From Amycolatopsis bartoniae (GTDB lineage Bacteria > Actinomycetota > Actinomycetes > Mycobacteriales > Pseudonocardiaceae): a stretch of 64,000 nucleotides of DNA. The notes beneath the pieces are model-generated. The model had not been told where the DNA came from. It ran no database searches and worked only from the letters and a program-made list of their open reading frames with translations. This document shows positions 8,698-17,213 of the stretch, in pieces. The DNA lies in contig NZ_JACHWH010000001.1 in NCBI RefSeq assembly GCF_014191255.1, positions 186,001-250,000 on the forward strand. Reading direction: 5' to 3'. The position numbers were made by a program, and so were the translations under genes. How positions within the stretch are numbered: position 1 is the stretch's first letter; each line of letters starts with the position of its first letter.

Positions 8698-8870
8698 TAG
8701 GGGTTTCTCCTTTTCCTTGGGTTCCCTTGCGGGGCTTGTGAGGGCGGGTGGAACTCACCCGGGGTCGCGGAACGACGTCCGCGAGGGGACAAGCGGGAAT
8801 GCAGGGAACACGCGACCGGGCACGAGAAAGCCACGGCGAACAGGGCGCGTTCCGCTACCCCGCTCGCGAA

Positions 8871-9773
8871 TCAGTCAGGTGTGACGCCGGGCTGCTCGCC
8901 CGGCTGGACCGGCGTGTGCCGGATACCGAAGCGCACGGCACGCACGGCGTGGGCGTCGGCGAAGGGCTGCACACCGGCGGGAACGCCGAGCAGCTGACCG
9001 TCCACATGACCACCGGCGGCGGAACCACCGGGGGCGAACGGAACACCGGAGGGGGCCAGCGGGCCGCGCTCCGGGGAATAGGGGAACCGGTCGTGCCGGT
9101 CCGCGTGCGAGCCGCCGTCGGCCAGGCCGTAGTCGTCGGCGTGCTGCGCGATGCTGTGCGCACCGGGCAGCACGAGCGCGACCGGGCCGAACGGCTCGGC
9201 GGGCAGCACGGGCGGGGCGGCGACCGCCGGAGCGGCCGGGGCGGCGGCGGGCTCGCGCTCGCCGGCTCCGGGTATCCCGGGCAGCGGCAGCTTGATCAGC
9301 TCACCGCCCGAGGGGCGGAGCAAGTGCAGGAAGTCCTGCGGCGGCGTCAGCGCCTGGCCGATCACGCGCGGCGCGTCCTGCGGCTGGCGGGTGAGCTGCA
9401 CGGCCGTGTCGACGACCTCGTGCACCGGGGCCACGACGGCGTCCTGGGCGAACCGCTGCACGGCGTCGGTGACCTCGGCCGCGGTCTGCCGCCCGTGGGC
9501 GATGCCGTCACCGGTTTGCAGGTGCGCGGCGAACTCGGCGGGACCCGCCAGCACGTCGGCTGCGTCGGGGACCGCGGGAGCGTGCTCGTCCTGCTGGACG
9601 GCGGCCTGCTGGCCGGACTCCGGCATGGCGGTGTCGGCGGAGGCGCTGGCAGTGGAGACGGCCCAGGCAGCGGCCGTGCCGGCGACCGCGCCGCCGAGCA
9701 CGAGCAGAGCGCGCGCGAACCAGCGGCCGGCACGTGCCGTGCCCCGCTGTGCGGACGCGTCCTGCTGCTTCAC
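8871..9773 (-). CDS. Secreted hypothetical protein next to chaplin-like gene
   Basis: A 300-residue protein with an N-terminal export signal (residues about 15-47: basic stretch, LLVLGGAVAGTAAAWAV core, ASASA cleavage region). The mature part is Pro/Ala/Gly-rich with a helical section (AAEVTDAVQRFAQDAVVAPVHEVVDTAV) and a C-terminal block with GQLLGVPAGVQPFADAHAVRAVRFGI that looks conserved rather than low-complexity. It lies 173 bases upstream of the chaplin-like gene on the same strand, so both may be expressed together and work at the cell surface. No enzymatic motif is seen; function unknown. Confidence 0.7.
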   Translation of the reverse strand: MKQQDASAQRGTARAGRWFARALLVLGGAVAGTAAAWAVSTASASADTAMPESGQQAAVQQDEHAPAVPDAADVLAGPAEFAAHLQTGDGIAHGRQTAAEVTDAVQRFAQDAVVAPVHEVVDTAVQLTRQPQDAPRVIGQALTPPQDFLHLLRPSGGELIKLPLPGIPGAGEREPAAAPAAPAVAAPPVLPAEPFGPVALVLPGAHSIAQHADDYGLADGGSHADRHDRFPYSPERGPLAPSGVPFAPGGSAAGGHVDGQLLGVPAGVQPFADAHAVRAVRFGIRHTPVQPGEQPGVTPD

Positions 9774-10033
9774 CGTTCTCCTGCGTTCCGGAATTTCGCC
9801 GACGCCGAAAAGAGTTCACATTGGTTTTCGACGGGCTTGCATCGACGACATAACCAAAACTCCGGTCCGCCGCGCATCTCGGAGACGCCTTGATCGCTAG
9901 ATCGTGTGAAGATCGCTGAGTGCCATCGGCCACCACCCAGCGTCACGGGCCGCGCGATCCACCCGATCGATTGAGCAGCTGCGGAAGGTGTCGGCACCCC
10001 CGCCCGAATCGCCCGGCTCGCTAGGGTGAGGCC
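9774..10033. promoter_or_regulatory. Divergent promoter region
   Basis: A 260-base gap between the secreted-protein gene (minus) and the AI-2E-type permease gene (plus). It is less GC-rich than its surroundings around 9790-9900. No clear operator or terminator is seen; promoters for both directions must lie here. Confidence 0.4.
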
Positions 10034-11206
10034 GTGACAGACCGCCGCAGATCGCCCCTGCCCGGGGAGGATCCCGCCAGCACCGCCGCCGTGCCGAGGG
10101 GACTGCGGATCGCCGCGGCCTTCGCGTGGCGCTTCCTGCTCGTGATCGCCGCGCTCTACGTGGTCGTCTGGCTGGTCGGGCGGCTGTCCGTCGTGGTCGT
10201 CCCGGTCTCCATCGCGCTGCTGCTGTCCGCCCTGATGGCGCCGGCGGTGTCGCACCTCGTCACCATCCGCGTGCCGCGCGGGCTCGCCACCGCGCTCGTG
10301 CTCGTCGCCGGGCTCGCGATCCTCGGCGGCCTGCTTACGTTCGTGATCATCCAGTTCACCGACGGCCTGCCCCAGCTGCAGACGCAGCTCAACAGCAGCC
10401 TTTCGCAGGTGCGCGACTGGCTGGTGAACGACCTGCACCTGCGCCAGGAGCAGATCCAGCAGTTCATCGACAACGCCATCAGCTACCTGCAGCACAACCA
10501 GGCCGCCATCACCACCAACGCGCTCACCACCGCGAGCACGGTGGGCGAGATCCTCACCGGTTTCCTGCTCACGCTGTTCGTGACGATCTTCTTCCTCGCC
10601 GGGGGCGACCGGATCTGGTCCTTCCTCATGCTGGGCGCGCCGCGGCCGGTGCGGAACCGGCTCGACGTCGCCGGGCGCCGCGGGTTCGCCTCGCTGGTCG
10701 CGTACGTGCGGGCGACCGCGGCGGTCGCGGTGGTGGACGCCGTCGGCATCGGCATCGGGCTGTGGATCGTGCGGGTGCCGCTGGTGGTTCCGCTGGCCAC
10801 GCTGGTGTTCCTGGGCGCGTTCGTGCCGATCCTCGGCGCCGTGGTGGCGGGTGCGGTCGCGGTGCTGGTCGCGCTCGTGACCAACGGCTTCGTCACCGCG
10901 CTGATCGTGCTGGGCATCGTGATCCTGGTGATGCAGCTGGAAAGCCACATCCTGCAGCCGCTGCTGCTGGGCCGCGCGGTCAAGCTGCACCCGCTGGCCG
11001 TGGTCCTCGCGATCGCCACGGGGCTGGTCGTGGCCGGGATCGCGGGCGCGCTGCTGGCGGTGCCGCTGCTCGCCGTGCTCAACTCCGGTATCCGCTCGCT
11101 GCTGCACGAGACCGACCCGCATCCGGAGGAGGTGGACGTGCTGCACGACCAGGAGGCAGCCGCGCCCAACGACGATCCCGAAGAGGTCGTGGAAGGGCAG
11201 CGATGA
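10034..11206 (+). CDS. AI-2E family transporter (PF01594-type permease)
   Basis: A 390-residue integral membrane protein with about 7-8 hydrophobic segments and a coiled periplasm-like loop (residues about 100-160, rich in Gln: LPQLQTQLNSSLSQVRDW). The C-terminal half has the family pattern PLVVPLATLVFLGAFVPILGA and LESHILQPLLLGRAVKLHPL. Members export or permeate small molecules or act as Na+/H+ antiporters; AI-2 transport itself is shown only for a few. The C-terminal tail is acidic and cytosolic. Its TGA overlaps the ATG of the MacS-like kinase (ATGA, 11203-11206), so the three genes to 12989 form one coupled operon. Confidence 0.9.
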   Translation: MTDRRRSPLPGEDPASTAAVPRGLRIAAAFAWRFLLVIAALYVVVWLVGRLSVVVVPVSIALLLSALMAPAVSHLVTIRVPRGLATALVLVAGLAILGGLLTFVIIQFTDGLPQLQTQLNSSLSQVRDWLVNDLHLRQEQIQQFIDNAISYLQHNQAAITTNALTTASTVGEILTGFLLTLFVTIFFLAGGDRIWSFLMLGAPRPVRNRLDVAGRRGFASLVAYVRATAAVAVVDAVGIGIGLWIVRVPLVVPLATLVFLGAFVPILGAVVAGAVAVLVALVTNGFVTALIVLGIVILVMQLESHILQPLLLGRAVKLHPLAVVLAIATGLVVAGIAGALLAVPLLAVLNSGIRSLLHETDPHPEEVDVLHDQEAAAPNDDPEEVVEGQR

Positions 11207-12348
11207 GCCGCCGCTTCGGCCCGACAGCCGTCGAACCCGCGACGCCACTGTGGTGGAGCGGGATCGCGCTGCGGTTGCTGACCTGGCTGTTCGCCCTCGG
11301 CGCGGTGATCGCGAACGACCGGACCTACCAGCGGCCGGGGCTGGCGTGGGTCGTGCTGGGCTGCATGGCGGTGTGGACGGTGCTGACAAGCCTCGTCTAC
11401 GCGCGCGAGGCGTTGCGCTGGCGGTGGCGCTGGTTCGTGGTGCTCGACCTCGTCGTCGTGTGCGGGCTGATGCTGACGTCGCCGCTGATCCTTGACCCGG
11501 CCCAGCTGTCCGGAGTGGACCCGCTGATCACGACGGTCTGGGTCGCCTGCGTGCCGGTGGTCGTCGGCACGCGCTTCGGCAGCTACGGCGGGGTGGCGGC
11601 AGGCGTGGTCGTCGGTGCGGCGACGGCGGTGGCGCGCCAGGCGTTCACCCTCGACGTCGCGCGGGACGGCGTGCTGCTCGTGGCCACCGGGCTGCTGATC
11701 GGCATGAGTGCGACGACGGCCCGCAAGTCCGCGGCGGCGCTCGCCGAGGCTTGGCGCAAGGAGGCGGCGACCGCCGAGCGCGAGCGGCTCGCCCGCTCCA
11801 TCCACGACAACACGCTGCAGGTGCTCGCGCGCGTCCGCCGTCGCGGCATGGAGGTCGGCGGCGAGGCCGCGGAGCTCGCGGAACTGGCCGGGGAGCAGGA
11901 GATCGCGCTGCGGGCACTGGTCACCACCGAGCCCACCGCGACCGGCGCCGGGGAGACCGACCTGCGGGGTGCGCTGCAGCTGCTCGCGTCCTCGAAGGTG
12001 CAGGTGGCCGCGCCAGCCGGAGACGTGCTGCTGCCCGCGCGCGTCACGGCCGAACTCGTCGCCGTGGTCCGGGAAGCGCTTTCCAACGTCGAAAAGCACG
12101 CACCAGGCGCGAACACCTGGGTGCTGCTGGAGGACCTCGCTTCGGAGGTCGTGATCACCGTGCGCGACAACGGGCCGGGCATCTCCGAGGGCAGGCTCGC
12201 CGCAGCGGAGGCTGAGGGGCAGCTCGGGGTGGCCCGGTCCATGAAGGGCCGGGTACTTGAACTGGGTGGGACCATCTCACTGGAGACCGGCCCGGATCGC
12301 GGAACCGAATGGGAGATTCGGATGCCGAAGGGGGACACGAAGCGATGA
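11203..12348 (+). CDS. macS: MacS-like sensor histidine kinase
   Basis: A 381-residue kinase. The N-terminal part (about 18-170) has several hydrophobic segments matching the DUF5931-type membrane sensor of the MacS family. The HisKA_3 dimerisation region has ERLARSIHDNTLQVL, with phospho-acceptor His201, and the C-terminal ATPase domain shows VREALSNVEKHA (N box) and VRDNGPGI (G box). The Streptomyces MacRS system influences morphology and antibiotic production through membrane proteins. ATG 11203 overlaps the stop of the upstream permease; an in-frame reading from 10126 crosses that gene and is not the real start. Overlap with macR is also ATGA. Confidence 0.88.
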   Translation: MSRRFGPTAVEPATPLWWSGIALRLLTWLFALGAVIANDRTYQRPGLAWVVLGCMAVWTVLTSLVYAREALRWRWRWFVVLDLVVVCGLMLTSPLILDPAQLSGVDPLITTVWVACVPVVVGTRFGSYGGVAAGVVVGAATAVARQAFTLDVARDGVLLVATGLLIGMSATTARKSAAALAEAWRKEAATAERERLARSIHDNTLQVLARVRRRGMEVGGEAAELAELAGEQEIALRALVTTEPTATGAGETDLRGALQLLASSKVQVAAPAGDVLLPARVTAELVAVVREALSNVEKHAPGANTWVLLEDLASEVVITVRDNGPGISEGRLAAAEAEGQLGVARSMKGRVLELGGTISLETGPDRGTEWEIRMPKGDTKR

Positions 12349-12989
12349 TCTCGGTGATGGTCGTCGACGACCACCCGATGTGGCGCGACGGCGTGGCCAG
12401 GGACCTGACGGAGCACGGCTTCGAGGTGCGCGCGACCGCGCCGGACGCCGACGCGGCGGTGCGCATCGCCGGTGCCGTGCGGCCCGACGTCGTGCTGATG
12501 GACATCAACCTCGGCGAGAGCTCCGGGGTCGACGCCACCCGCGAGATCACGATGGCGCTGCCCGACACGCGCGTGCTCGTACTGTCCGCGAGCGGCGAGC
12601 ACAGCGATGTGCTGGAGGCCGTGAAGGCCGGCGCGTCGGGGTACCTGGTGAAGTCGGCGTCCGCGCAGGAGCTGGTGGAGGCGGTGCACCGCACGGCTCA
12701 GGGTGACCCCGTGTTCACCCCGGGACTGGCGGGGCTCGTGCTGGGCGAGTACCGGCGGATGGCCGACTCGCCCGTGGGCGGCCCGCCGCCACCGCGGCTG
12801 ACCGAGCGGGAGACCGACGTCCTGCGCCTGGTCGCGAAGGGGCTGACGTCGCGGCAGATCGCGGAACGCCTCGTGCTCTCGCACCGGACGGTGGAGAACC
12901 ACGTCCAGTCGACGCTGCGGAAGCTCCAGCTGCACAACCGCGTCGAGCTGGCCCGGTACGCGATCGAGCACGGGCTCGACCAGGAGTGA
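12345..12989 (+). CDS. macR: MacR-like NarL/LuxR response regulator
   Basis: A 214-residue regulator. The receiver domain has acidic residues D8 and D9, phospho-acceptor D53 (VVLMDINLGE) and the conserved Lys in GYLVKSAS. The C-terminal LuxR-type helix-turn-helix has LTERETDVLRLVAKGLTSRQIAERL and SHRTVENHVQ. It is the cognate partner of the preceding kinase, with start and stop codons overlapping (12345-12348). The upstream permease in the same operon may be the sensed or regulated membrane component. ATG 12345 gives the usual length; an upstream in-frame start at 12309 lies inside macS and is less likely. Confidence 0.9.
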   Translation: MISVMVVDDHPMWRDGVARDLTEHGFEVRATAPDADAAVRIAGAVRPDVVLMDINLGESSGVDATREITMALPDTRVLVLSASGEHSDVLEAVKAGASGYLVKSASAQELVEAVHRTAQGDPVFTPGLAGLVLGEYRRMADSPVGGPPPPRLTERETDVLRLVAKGLTSRQIAERLVLSHRTVENHVQSTLRKLQLHNRVELARYAIEHGLDQE

Positions 12990-13041
12990 TTCGGGGTTTT
13001 TCCCGGATCCCACCCCCGCTTTCCCGTCCTACGCTGCCCGC

Positions 13042-13650
13042 ATGGGCGAAGAGACCGAGACCGCGACGCTCGACCCCCGCAACCTGCGGGTGTCCGACGA
13101 GGAGCGCGAGCACGTCGTCACGATCCTGCAGAAGGCCATCGGCCGGGGGCTGCTGGACCTCGACGAGTTCACGCAGCGCACTGACATCGCGCTGGCCGCC
13201 CGCACGCGCGGCGAGCTGAACGGCGTGCTGGTCGACATCCCCGGCATGGTCAACCGCGACCTCGGCGCCCCGCCACCCTCGGCGTCCTCCGATCGGCGCC
13301 TGGTGCTGACGGCGAAGTACTCCTCGCTCGTGCGCAACGGTCAGTGGCTGGTGCCGTCCGAGGTCGTCGTGAACAACAAGTTCGGCTCGACGAAGCTGGA
13401 CTTCAGCGAGGCCCAGGTGTCGAGCCCGACCGTGCGGATCGAGCTCGACTGCAAGTGGGGCTCGGTCGAGGTGATCATTCCGGAGCACGCCTCGGTGGAC
13501 CTCAACGAGATCACCGAGCTCAAGTACGGCTCGCTGGAGGACAAGACCGCCTCGGACGGCCGCGCGGGCACGCCCCGGTTCGTGTTCACCGGGCGCGTGC
13601 ACGGCGGCTCACTGGTGATCAAGCACCCGCGTCGCGGGCTGTTCTCCTAG
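13042..13650 (+). CDS. DUF1707 / LiaF-like protein
   Basis: A 202-residue protein. Residues about 14-66 match the DUF1707 (SHOCT-like) signature: LRVSDEEREHVVTILQKAIGRGLLDLDEFTQRTDIALAARTRGEL, in part. The C-terminal half is a strand-rich domain (TVRIELDCKWGSVEVIIPEHASVDL) like the cell-wall-active antibiotic response domain of LiaF. There is no membrane segment. Many actinobacteria encode several such proteins with unknown role, often suspected in envelope-stress sensing. The 3' end overlaps the converging ptsI gene by 32 bases (13619-13650). Confidence 0.85.
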   Translation: MGEETETATLDPRNLRVSDEEREHVVTILQKAIGRGLLDLDEFTQRTDIALAARTRGELNGVLVDIPGMVNRDLGAPPPSASSDRRLVLTAKYSSLVRNGQWLVPSEVVVNNKFGSTKLDFSEAQVSSPTVRIELDCKWGSVEVIIPEHASVDLNEITELKYGSLEDKTASDGRAGTPRFVFTGRVHGGSLVIKHPRRGLFS

Positions 13651-15247
13651 CCTCGGCGGAGTCAGCCGTCGCCAGCACGGCTTCGGCGAGGGCTTCGCAC
13701 TGCGCGAGGGTGACTTCCGCGAGGCTCGCGCCCACCGCGCGGACCGCGGGCGCGTTCATCGACAGGCTCGTCACGCCCAGTCCGGTCAGGACGCGCGCCA
13801 ACAGCGGATCCGCCGCGGCCTCTCCGCAGATGCCCGCCGGTTTGCCCGTGGCACGGGCCGCGTCGCCGATCAACTTGATCAGGCGCAGCAGCGCGGGCTG
13901 CCACGGGTCGTTCAGCTTCGCGACCGCGCCCAGCTGCCTGTCCGCGGCGAACGTGTACTGCGCCAGGTCGTTCGTGCCCACGGACACGAAGTCGACCGCG
14001 TCCAGGACCTCCCGCGCGGACAGCGCCGCGGCCGGGATCTCGATCATCACCCCCGCGCGCTCGATACCCGCGGCACGCACGCGCTCGGCGAACCACGCGG
14101 CCTCGGCCGCGGTGGCGACCATGGGCGCCATCACCGACACCTCGGCGCCGGAGTCCTGCGCCGCTCCCGCGATCGCCTCCAGCTGGCGGTCCAGCACCTC
14201 CGGCCGGTCGAACGCGACCCGCAGGCCGCGGACGCCCAGCGCCGGGTTGGGCTCGGCCTCCGGGGACAGGAACGCGAGCGGCTTGTCGGCTCCCGCGTCC
14301 AAGGTCCGCACGATGACGGGCTTTCCGGCGAACGGTGCGAGCACGGCGGCGTAGGCGGCGCGCTGCTCGGCGACGGAAGGTTCGTCGGCCGCGTCGAGGT
14401 AACAGAACTCGGTGCGGAACAGGCCCACGCCTTCGGCACCCGCGTCGGCGGCGGCCCGCGCGTCGGCCGGAGAACCGACGTTGCCGAGCACCTTGACCCG
14501 GTGACCGTCCGAAGTGGTCCCCGTGCCGTCCCACTCCGCGGGTCCACTCGCGACAGCCGTGAGCACGCCTTCGCTCGCGTCGGCGGCCTCGACCTCCCCG
14601 GTGTCGCCGTCGACGAGCAGCGCGTCGGCGTCCAGCGCGAGCAGGCCGCGAACCGCGACGACGGCCGGAATGCCCAGCGCACGGGCCAGGATCGCGGTGT
14701 GGCTCGTGGGCCCGCCTTCCTCGGTGACGAGGGCGAGCACCTTCGCCGGGTCGAGACCGGCGGTGTCGGCGGGCGCCAGGTCGCGGGCGACGAGCACGCT
14801 GGGCGTGGTCAGCTCGGGCACGCCGGGCGGTTCGACGCCGAGCAGCTCGGCCACCACGCGGTCGCGCACGTCCTCGATGTCGCGCACGCGCTCGGCCATG
14901 TACCCGCCGGCGGCGGCGAGCGTCTTGGCGAAACCGTTGGCCGACTCGTACACCGCTCGCGCGGCGGGCAACCCTTCGGCGACCACGAGGCGTTCGGCCT
15001 CGCTGAGCAGCGCGGGGTCGCCGGCCATCGCGGCAGTGGTCAGCAGGATGGTGGCGGCTTCCCCGGAGGCGCTCGCGGAAAGCGCTTCCAGACGCTCGGC
15101 CACCACCCGCGTGGCAGGGCCGATGCGCGCGGCCTCGGCCTGCGGATCGGTCGGCTGGGGCGTGCTGGCGGGTTCGCCGAGTGGTTCGGCGACCCGCACG
15201 ACGGGACCGCGCGCACGGCCCGGGCTCACGGCGACTCCGGTCAACAT
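13619..15247 (-). CDS. ptsI: Phosphoenolpyruvate-protein phosphotransferase (PTS Enzyme I)
   Basis: A 542-residue Enzyme I, which moves phosphate from phosphoenolpyruvate to HPr at the head of the sugar phosphotransferase system. Order: N-terminal HPr-binding region, phospho-histidine domain with GGPTSHTAILARALGIPAVV (active His183), linker, then the PEP-binding barrel with GVGLFRTEFCYL, EIPAAALSA and DFVSVGTNDLAQYTF, and the C-terminal GICGEAA. The length is slightly below the usual 550-575. The start ATG is part of a perfect DasR-type palindrome (15246-15259). No HPr, Crr or EIIB/C gene lies near, so partners are elsewhere. It follows ribokinase on the same strand by 41 bases. Confidence 0.95.
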   Translation of the reverse strand: MLTGVAVSPGRARGPVVRVAEPLGEPASTPQPTDPQAEAARIGPATRVVAERLEALSASASGEAATILLTTAAMAGDPALLSEAERLVVAEGLPAARAVYESANGFAKTLAAAGGYMAERVRDIEDVRDRVVAELLGVEPPGVPELTTPSVLVARDLAPADTAGLDPAKVLALVTEEGGPTSHTAILARALGIPAVVAVRGLLALDADALLVDGDTGEVEAADASEGVLTAVASGPAEWDGTGTTSDGHRVKVLGNVGSPADARAAADAGAEGVGLFRTEFCYLDAADEPSVAEQRAAYAAVLAPFAGKPVIVRTLDAGADKPLAFLSPEAEPNPALGVRGLRVAFDRPEVLDRQLEAIAGAAQDSGAEVSVMAPMVATAAEAAWFAERVRAAGIERAGVMIEIPAAALSAREVLDAVDFVSVGTNDLAQYTFAADRQLGAVAKLNDPWQPALLRLIKLIGDAARATGKPAGICGEAAADPLLARVLTGLGVTSLSMNAPAVRAVGASLAEVTLAQCEALAEAVLATADSAEARRTARDAGA

Positions 15248-15259
15248 GGTCTAGACCAT
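15246..15259. promoter_or_regulatory. DasR-type operator (dre) at ptsI start
   Basis: ATGGTCTAGACCAT is a perfect 14-bp palindrome matching the core TGGTCTAGACCA of DasR-responsive elements in Streptomyces, where the GntR-family regulator DasR represses chitin/N-acetylglucosamine uptake genes and the general PTS genes. It overlaps the first two bases of the ptsI start codon, so bound protein would block transcription or early elongation. DasR itself is not in the window. Confidence 0.72.
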
Positions 15260-15288
15260 ACCCTTTCCCCGACCTCGGAGGACAGCCC

Positions 15289-16158
15289 TCAGCGGCCCTC
15301 GAGTTCGGCGGCGGACGGATAGGACGGCTGCGCACCGCGGCGGGTCACGGAGATCGCCGCGACGCGAACGGCCTTGCGAGCAGCGGTTTCCAGCGTGACG
15401 CCCGTCGCGAGCGCGGCGGCCAGCGCGCCGGTGAACGCGTCTCCGGCACCCGTGGTGTCGACGGGTTCGACCCGCGGCGCGGCGATCTCGGTGGCTCCGT
15501 CCTCGGTGAGCACGAGCGCACCGCGCGCGCCGAGGGTGACGACCGCGGAACGCGGCCCGAGGTCGAGCAGTTTCCCCGGCGCCACACCGGAACCCAGCAG
15601 TGCCGCGGCTTCGTGCTCGTTGACGAGCAGCACGTCGAGCGCGGCCAGCGTCCGGGGGGCGAGCTCGGCGACGGGCGAGAGGTTCAGCAGGACGAGCGCT
15701 CCCGCGTCGGCGGCCGCGGCGACGGCCCGTTCGACGGTGGGCAGCGGGATCTCCATCGAGGCCACCACGACCTTGACGCGGGCGAACGCACCGTCGAGCG
15801 CGTCCGGTTCGAGCGCGCTGTTCGCGCCGGGGGAGACGAGGATCGAGTTCTCGCCGTCCGGGGTCACGGTGATGTAGGCGATCCCGGTCGGTCTGTCCAC
15901 GGTGCGCAGGAGCTCGGTGCGCACTCCGGCGCCGTGCAGGGACTCCGTGAGCAGGCGGCCGTACGCGTCGTCGCCGATCGCGCCGAGCAACGCGACGTCC
16001 GCGCCCAGCTTCGCCGCCGCGACCGCGGTGTTCGCGCCCTTCCCACCCGGCAGGACGGTCGTGTCGCCGCCCAGCACGGTCTCCCCGGCGCCGGGACGCC
16101 GTTCGGCCGCCACCACGAGATCGGCGTTCGCCGAACCCACCACGAGGACGTCTGTCAT
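15289..16158 (-). CDS. rbsK: Ribokinase (PfkB family)
   Basis: A 289-residue sugar kinase that phosphorylates ribose (or a related pentose) with ATP. Features: VVGSANADLV start, PGGKGANTAVAAAKLGADV (PfkB signature 1) and the C-terminal DTTGAGDAFTGALAAAL motif with the catalytic Asp and anion hole. Length is slightly short of the typical 300-310. It starts with ATG 16158. The closest gene downstream on the same strand is ptsI; no ribose ABC transporter is adjacent, so the substrate is assigned from family only. Confidence 0.88.
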   Translation of the reverse strand: MTDVLVVGSANADLVVAAERRPGAGETVLGGDTTVLPGGKGANTAVAAAKLGADVALLGAIGDDAYGRLLTESLHGAGVRTELLRTVDRPTGIAYITVTPDGENSILVSPGANSALEPDALDGAFARVKVVVASMEIPLPTVERAVAAAADAGALVLLNLSPVAELAPRTLAALDVLLVNEHEAAALLGSGVAPGKLLDLGPRSAVVTLGARGALVLTEDGATEIAAPRVEPVDTTGAGDAFTGALAAALATGVTLETAARKAVRVAAISVTRRGAQPSYPSAAELEGR

Positions 16159-16470
16159 GCGGTCCAGTCTCCCCTATTGGCAAATGTGAAGAACTTTGTA
16201 ACTTCTCCGGGAGAAGATGCGACACTAGGGTGAGTGTCCGGTCTGCTTCACCCGAATGGGTGAGATGGCCGCTGGGCCGTCCCAACGGGGCCGTTCCGGA
16301 CTCTCCAGAGCTGTCCGTTCCCGGCCCCGCCGGAAACGGGCATCGGGTCGCCGGTACCGATCGCGTAGCCCCCCGAGCGATCGGTACCGGCGGCGCCCGG
16401 TGGCCGACTCACCCCCGGAAACCGCATTTCCCTGTCCCGGACCGGGACGAGCCGGACCTAGAATGCGGGA
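16159..16470. promoter_or_regulatory. Divergent intergenic region, ribokinase / TetR gene
   Basis: 312 bases without a convincing gene. The first 60 bases are AT-richer (16170-16215) and probably hold the ribokinase promoter on the minus strand. A long inverted repeat lies at 16349-16392, about 78 bases before the TetR start. Confidence 0.45.
16349..16392. repeat. 16-bp inverted repeat, possible TetR operator
   Basis: CGCCGGTACCGATCGC (16349-16364) and its exact reverse complement (16377-16392) flank a 12-base spacer. Each arm also contains CGGTACCG and CGATCG, which are palindromes themselves, so each arm could bind a dimer. Its place before a TetR gene suggests an autoregulatory operator; a hairpin attenuator is the alternative. 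Confidence 0.5.
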
Positions 16471-17208
16471 ATGGACAAGCCGACGCGCCGGGGCCGCGTG
16501 CGCGTGGCGACCGACCAGGACATCCGACGAACTGCCCGCTCACTGCTCGTCCAGCGCGGACCGGAAGCGGTGACCCTGCGCGCGATCGCGCGCGAGCTGG
16601 GCATCACCGCACCCGCCCTCTACCGCTACTACGGCTCCCGCGACGACCTCGTGGAACACCTGCGGCTCGACGTCATCGCCGACCTCGCCGCCGAGCTGAG
16701 CGAGGAGATCGGCGGGCTCTCCGACGACGGCGCCAAGCAGCTGTTCGCGATCTGCCGCGGTTTTCGCCGCTGGGCGCTGACGCACACGAAGGAGTTCACG
16801 CTCGTGTTCGCGTCGCCGACCGGTGACGTGGGCTCGGCCGCGGGCAGTGTCGCGACGATGCACCGCGCCAGCGAGCCGTTCGGCCGGATCTTCCTGGTCG
16901 CCGCAGGCCGGATTCTCGCCGGCCACCAGCTGACGATCCCGCCCGCGGACGCCGTACCCCCCGAGCTGCGCGACGACCTCACCGCGTTCCAGGCCGACCT
17001 GCTCTCCGTGCTGCGCAAGTCCGGCGCCGAGTTCCCGCCGGACAAGCTCGACCTCGGCACCACCTACGTGATGATCCAGTTCTGGGCCCGCCTCTACGGG
17101 CACATCACGCTGGAGGTGTTCGGGAACTACCCGATCCCGTTGTCCAAACCGGACGCCGTGTTCGACGCACTCCTGGCCGACCTCGCACGCGAGATCGGCC
17201 TGGAGTAA
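16471..17208 (+). CDS. TetR/AcrR family transcriptional regulator
   Basis: A 245-residue regulator. The N-terminal helix-turn-helix spans about 15-60 (TLRAIARELGITAPALYRYYGSRDDLVEHL in part), with the family's YRYYGSRDDL recognition region. The C-terminal ligand domain (about 80-240) looks like the WHG/TetR_C_13 type. It ends 5 bases before the converging leuS stop. The inverted repeat 16349-16392 may be its own operator. The regulated genes and ligand are unknown; divergent ribokinase is one possible target. Confidence 0.9.
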   Translation: MDKPTRRGRVRVATDQDIRRTARSLLVQRGPEAVTLRAIARELGITAPALYRYYGSRDDLVEHLRLDVIADLAAELSEEIGGLSDDGAKQLFAICRGFRRWALTHTKEFTLVFASPTGDVGSAAGSVATMHRASEPFGRIFLVAAGRILAGHQLTIPPADAVPPELRDDLTAFQADLLSVLRKSGAEFPPDKLDLGTTYVMIQFWARLYGHITLEVFGNYPIPLSKPDAVFDALLADLAREIGLE

Positions 17209-17213
17209 GGCGT

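Noticed and set aside
10126-12348. A 740-residue fusion of AI-2E permease region and kinase
   Set aside because: The first 359 codons are an out-of-frame reading of the permease gene; the real kinase starts at ATG 11203.
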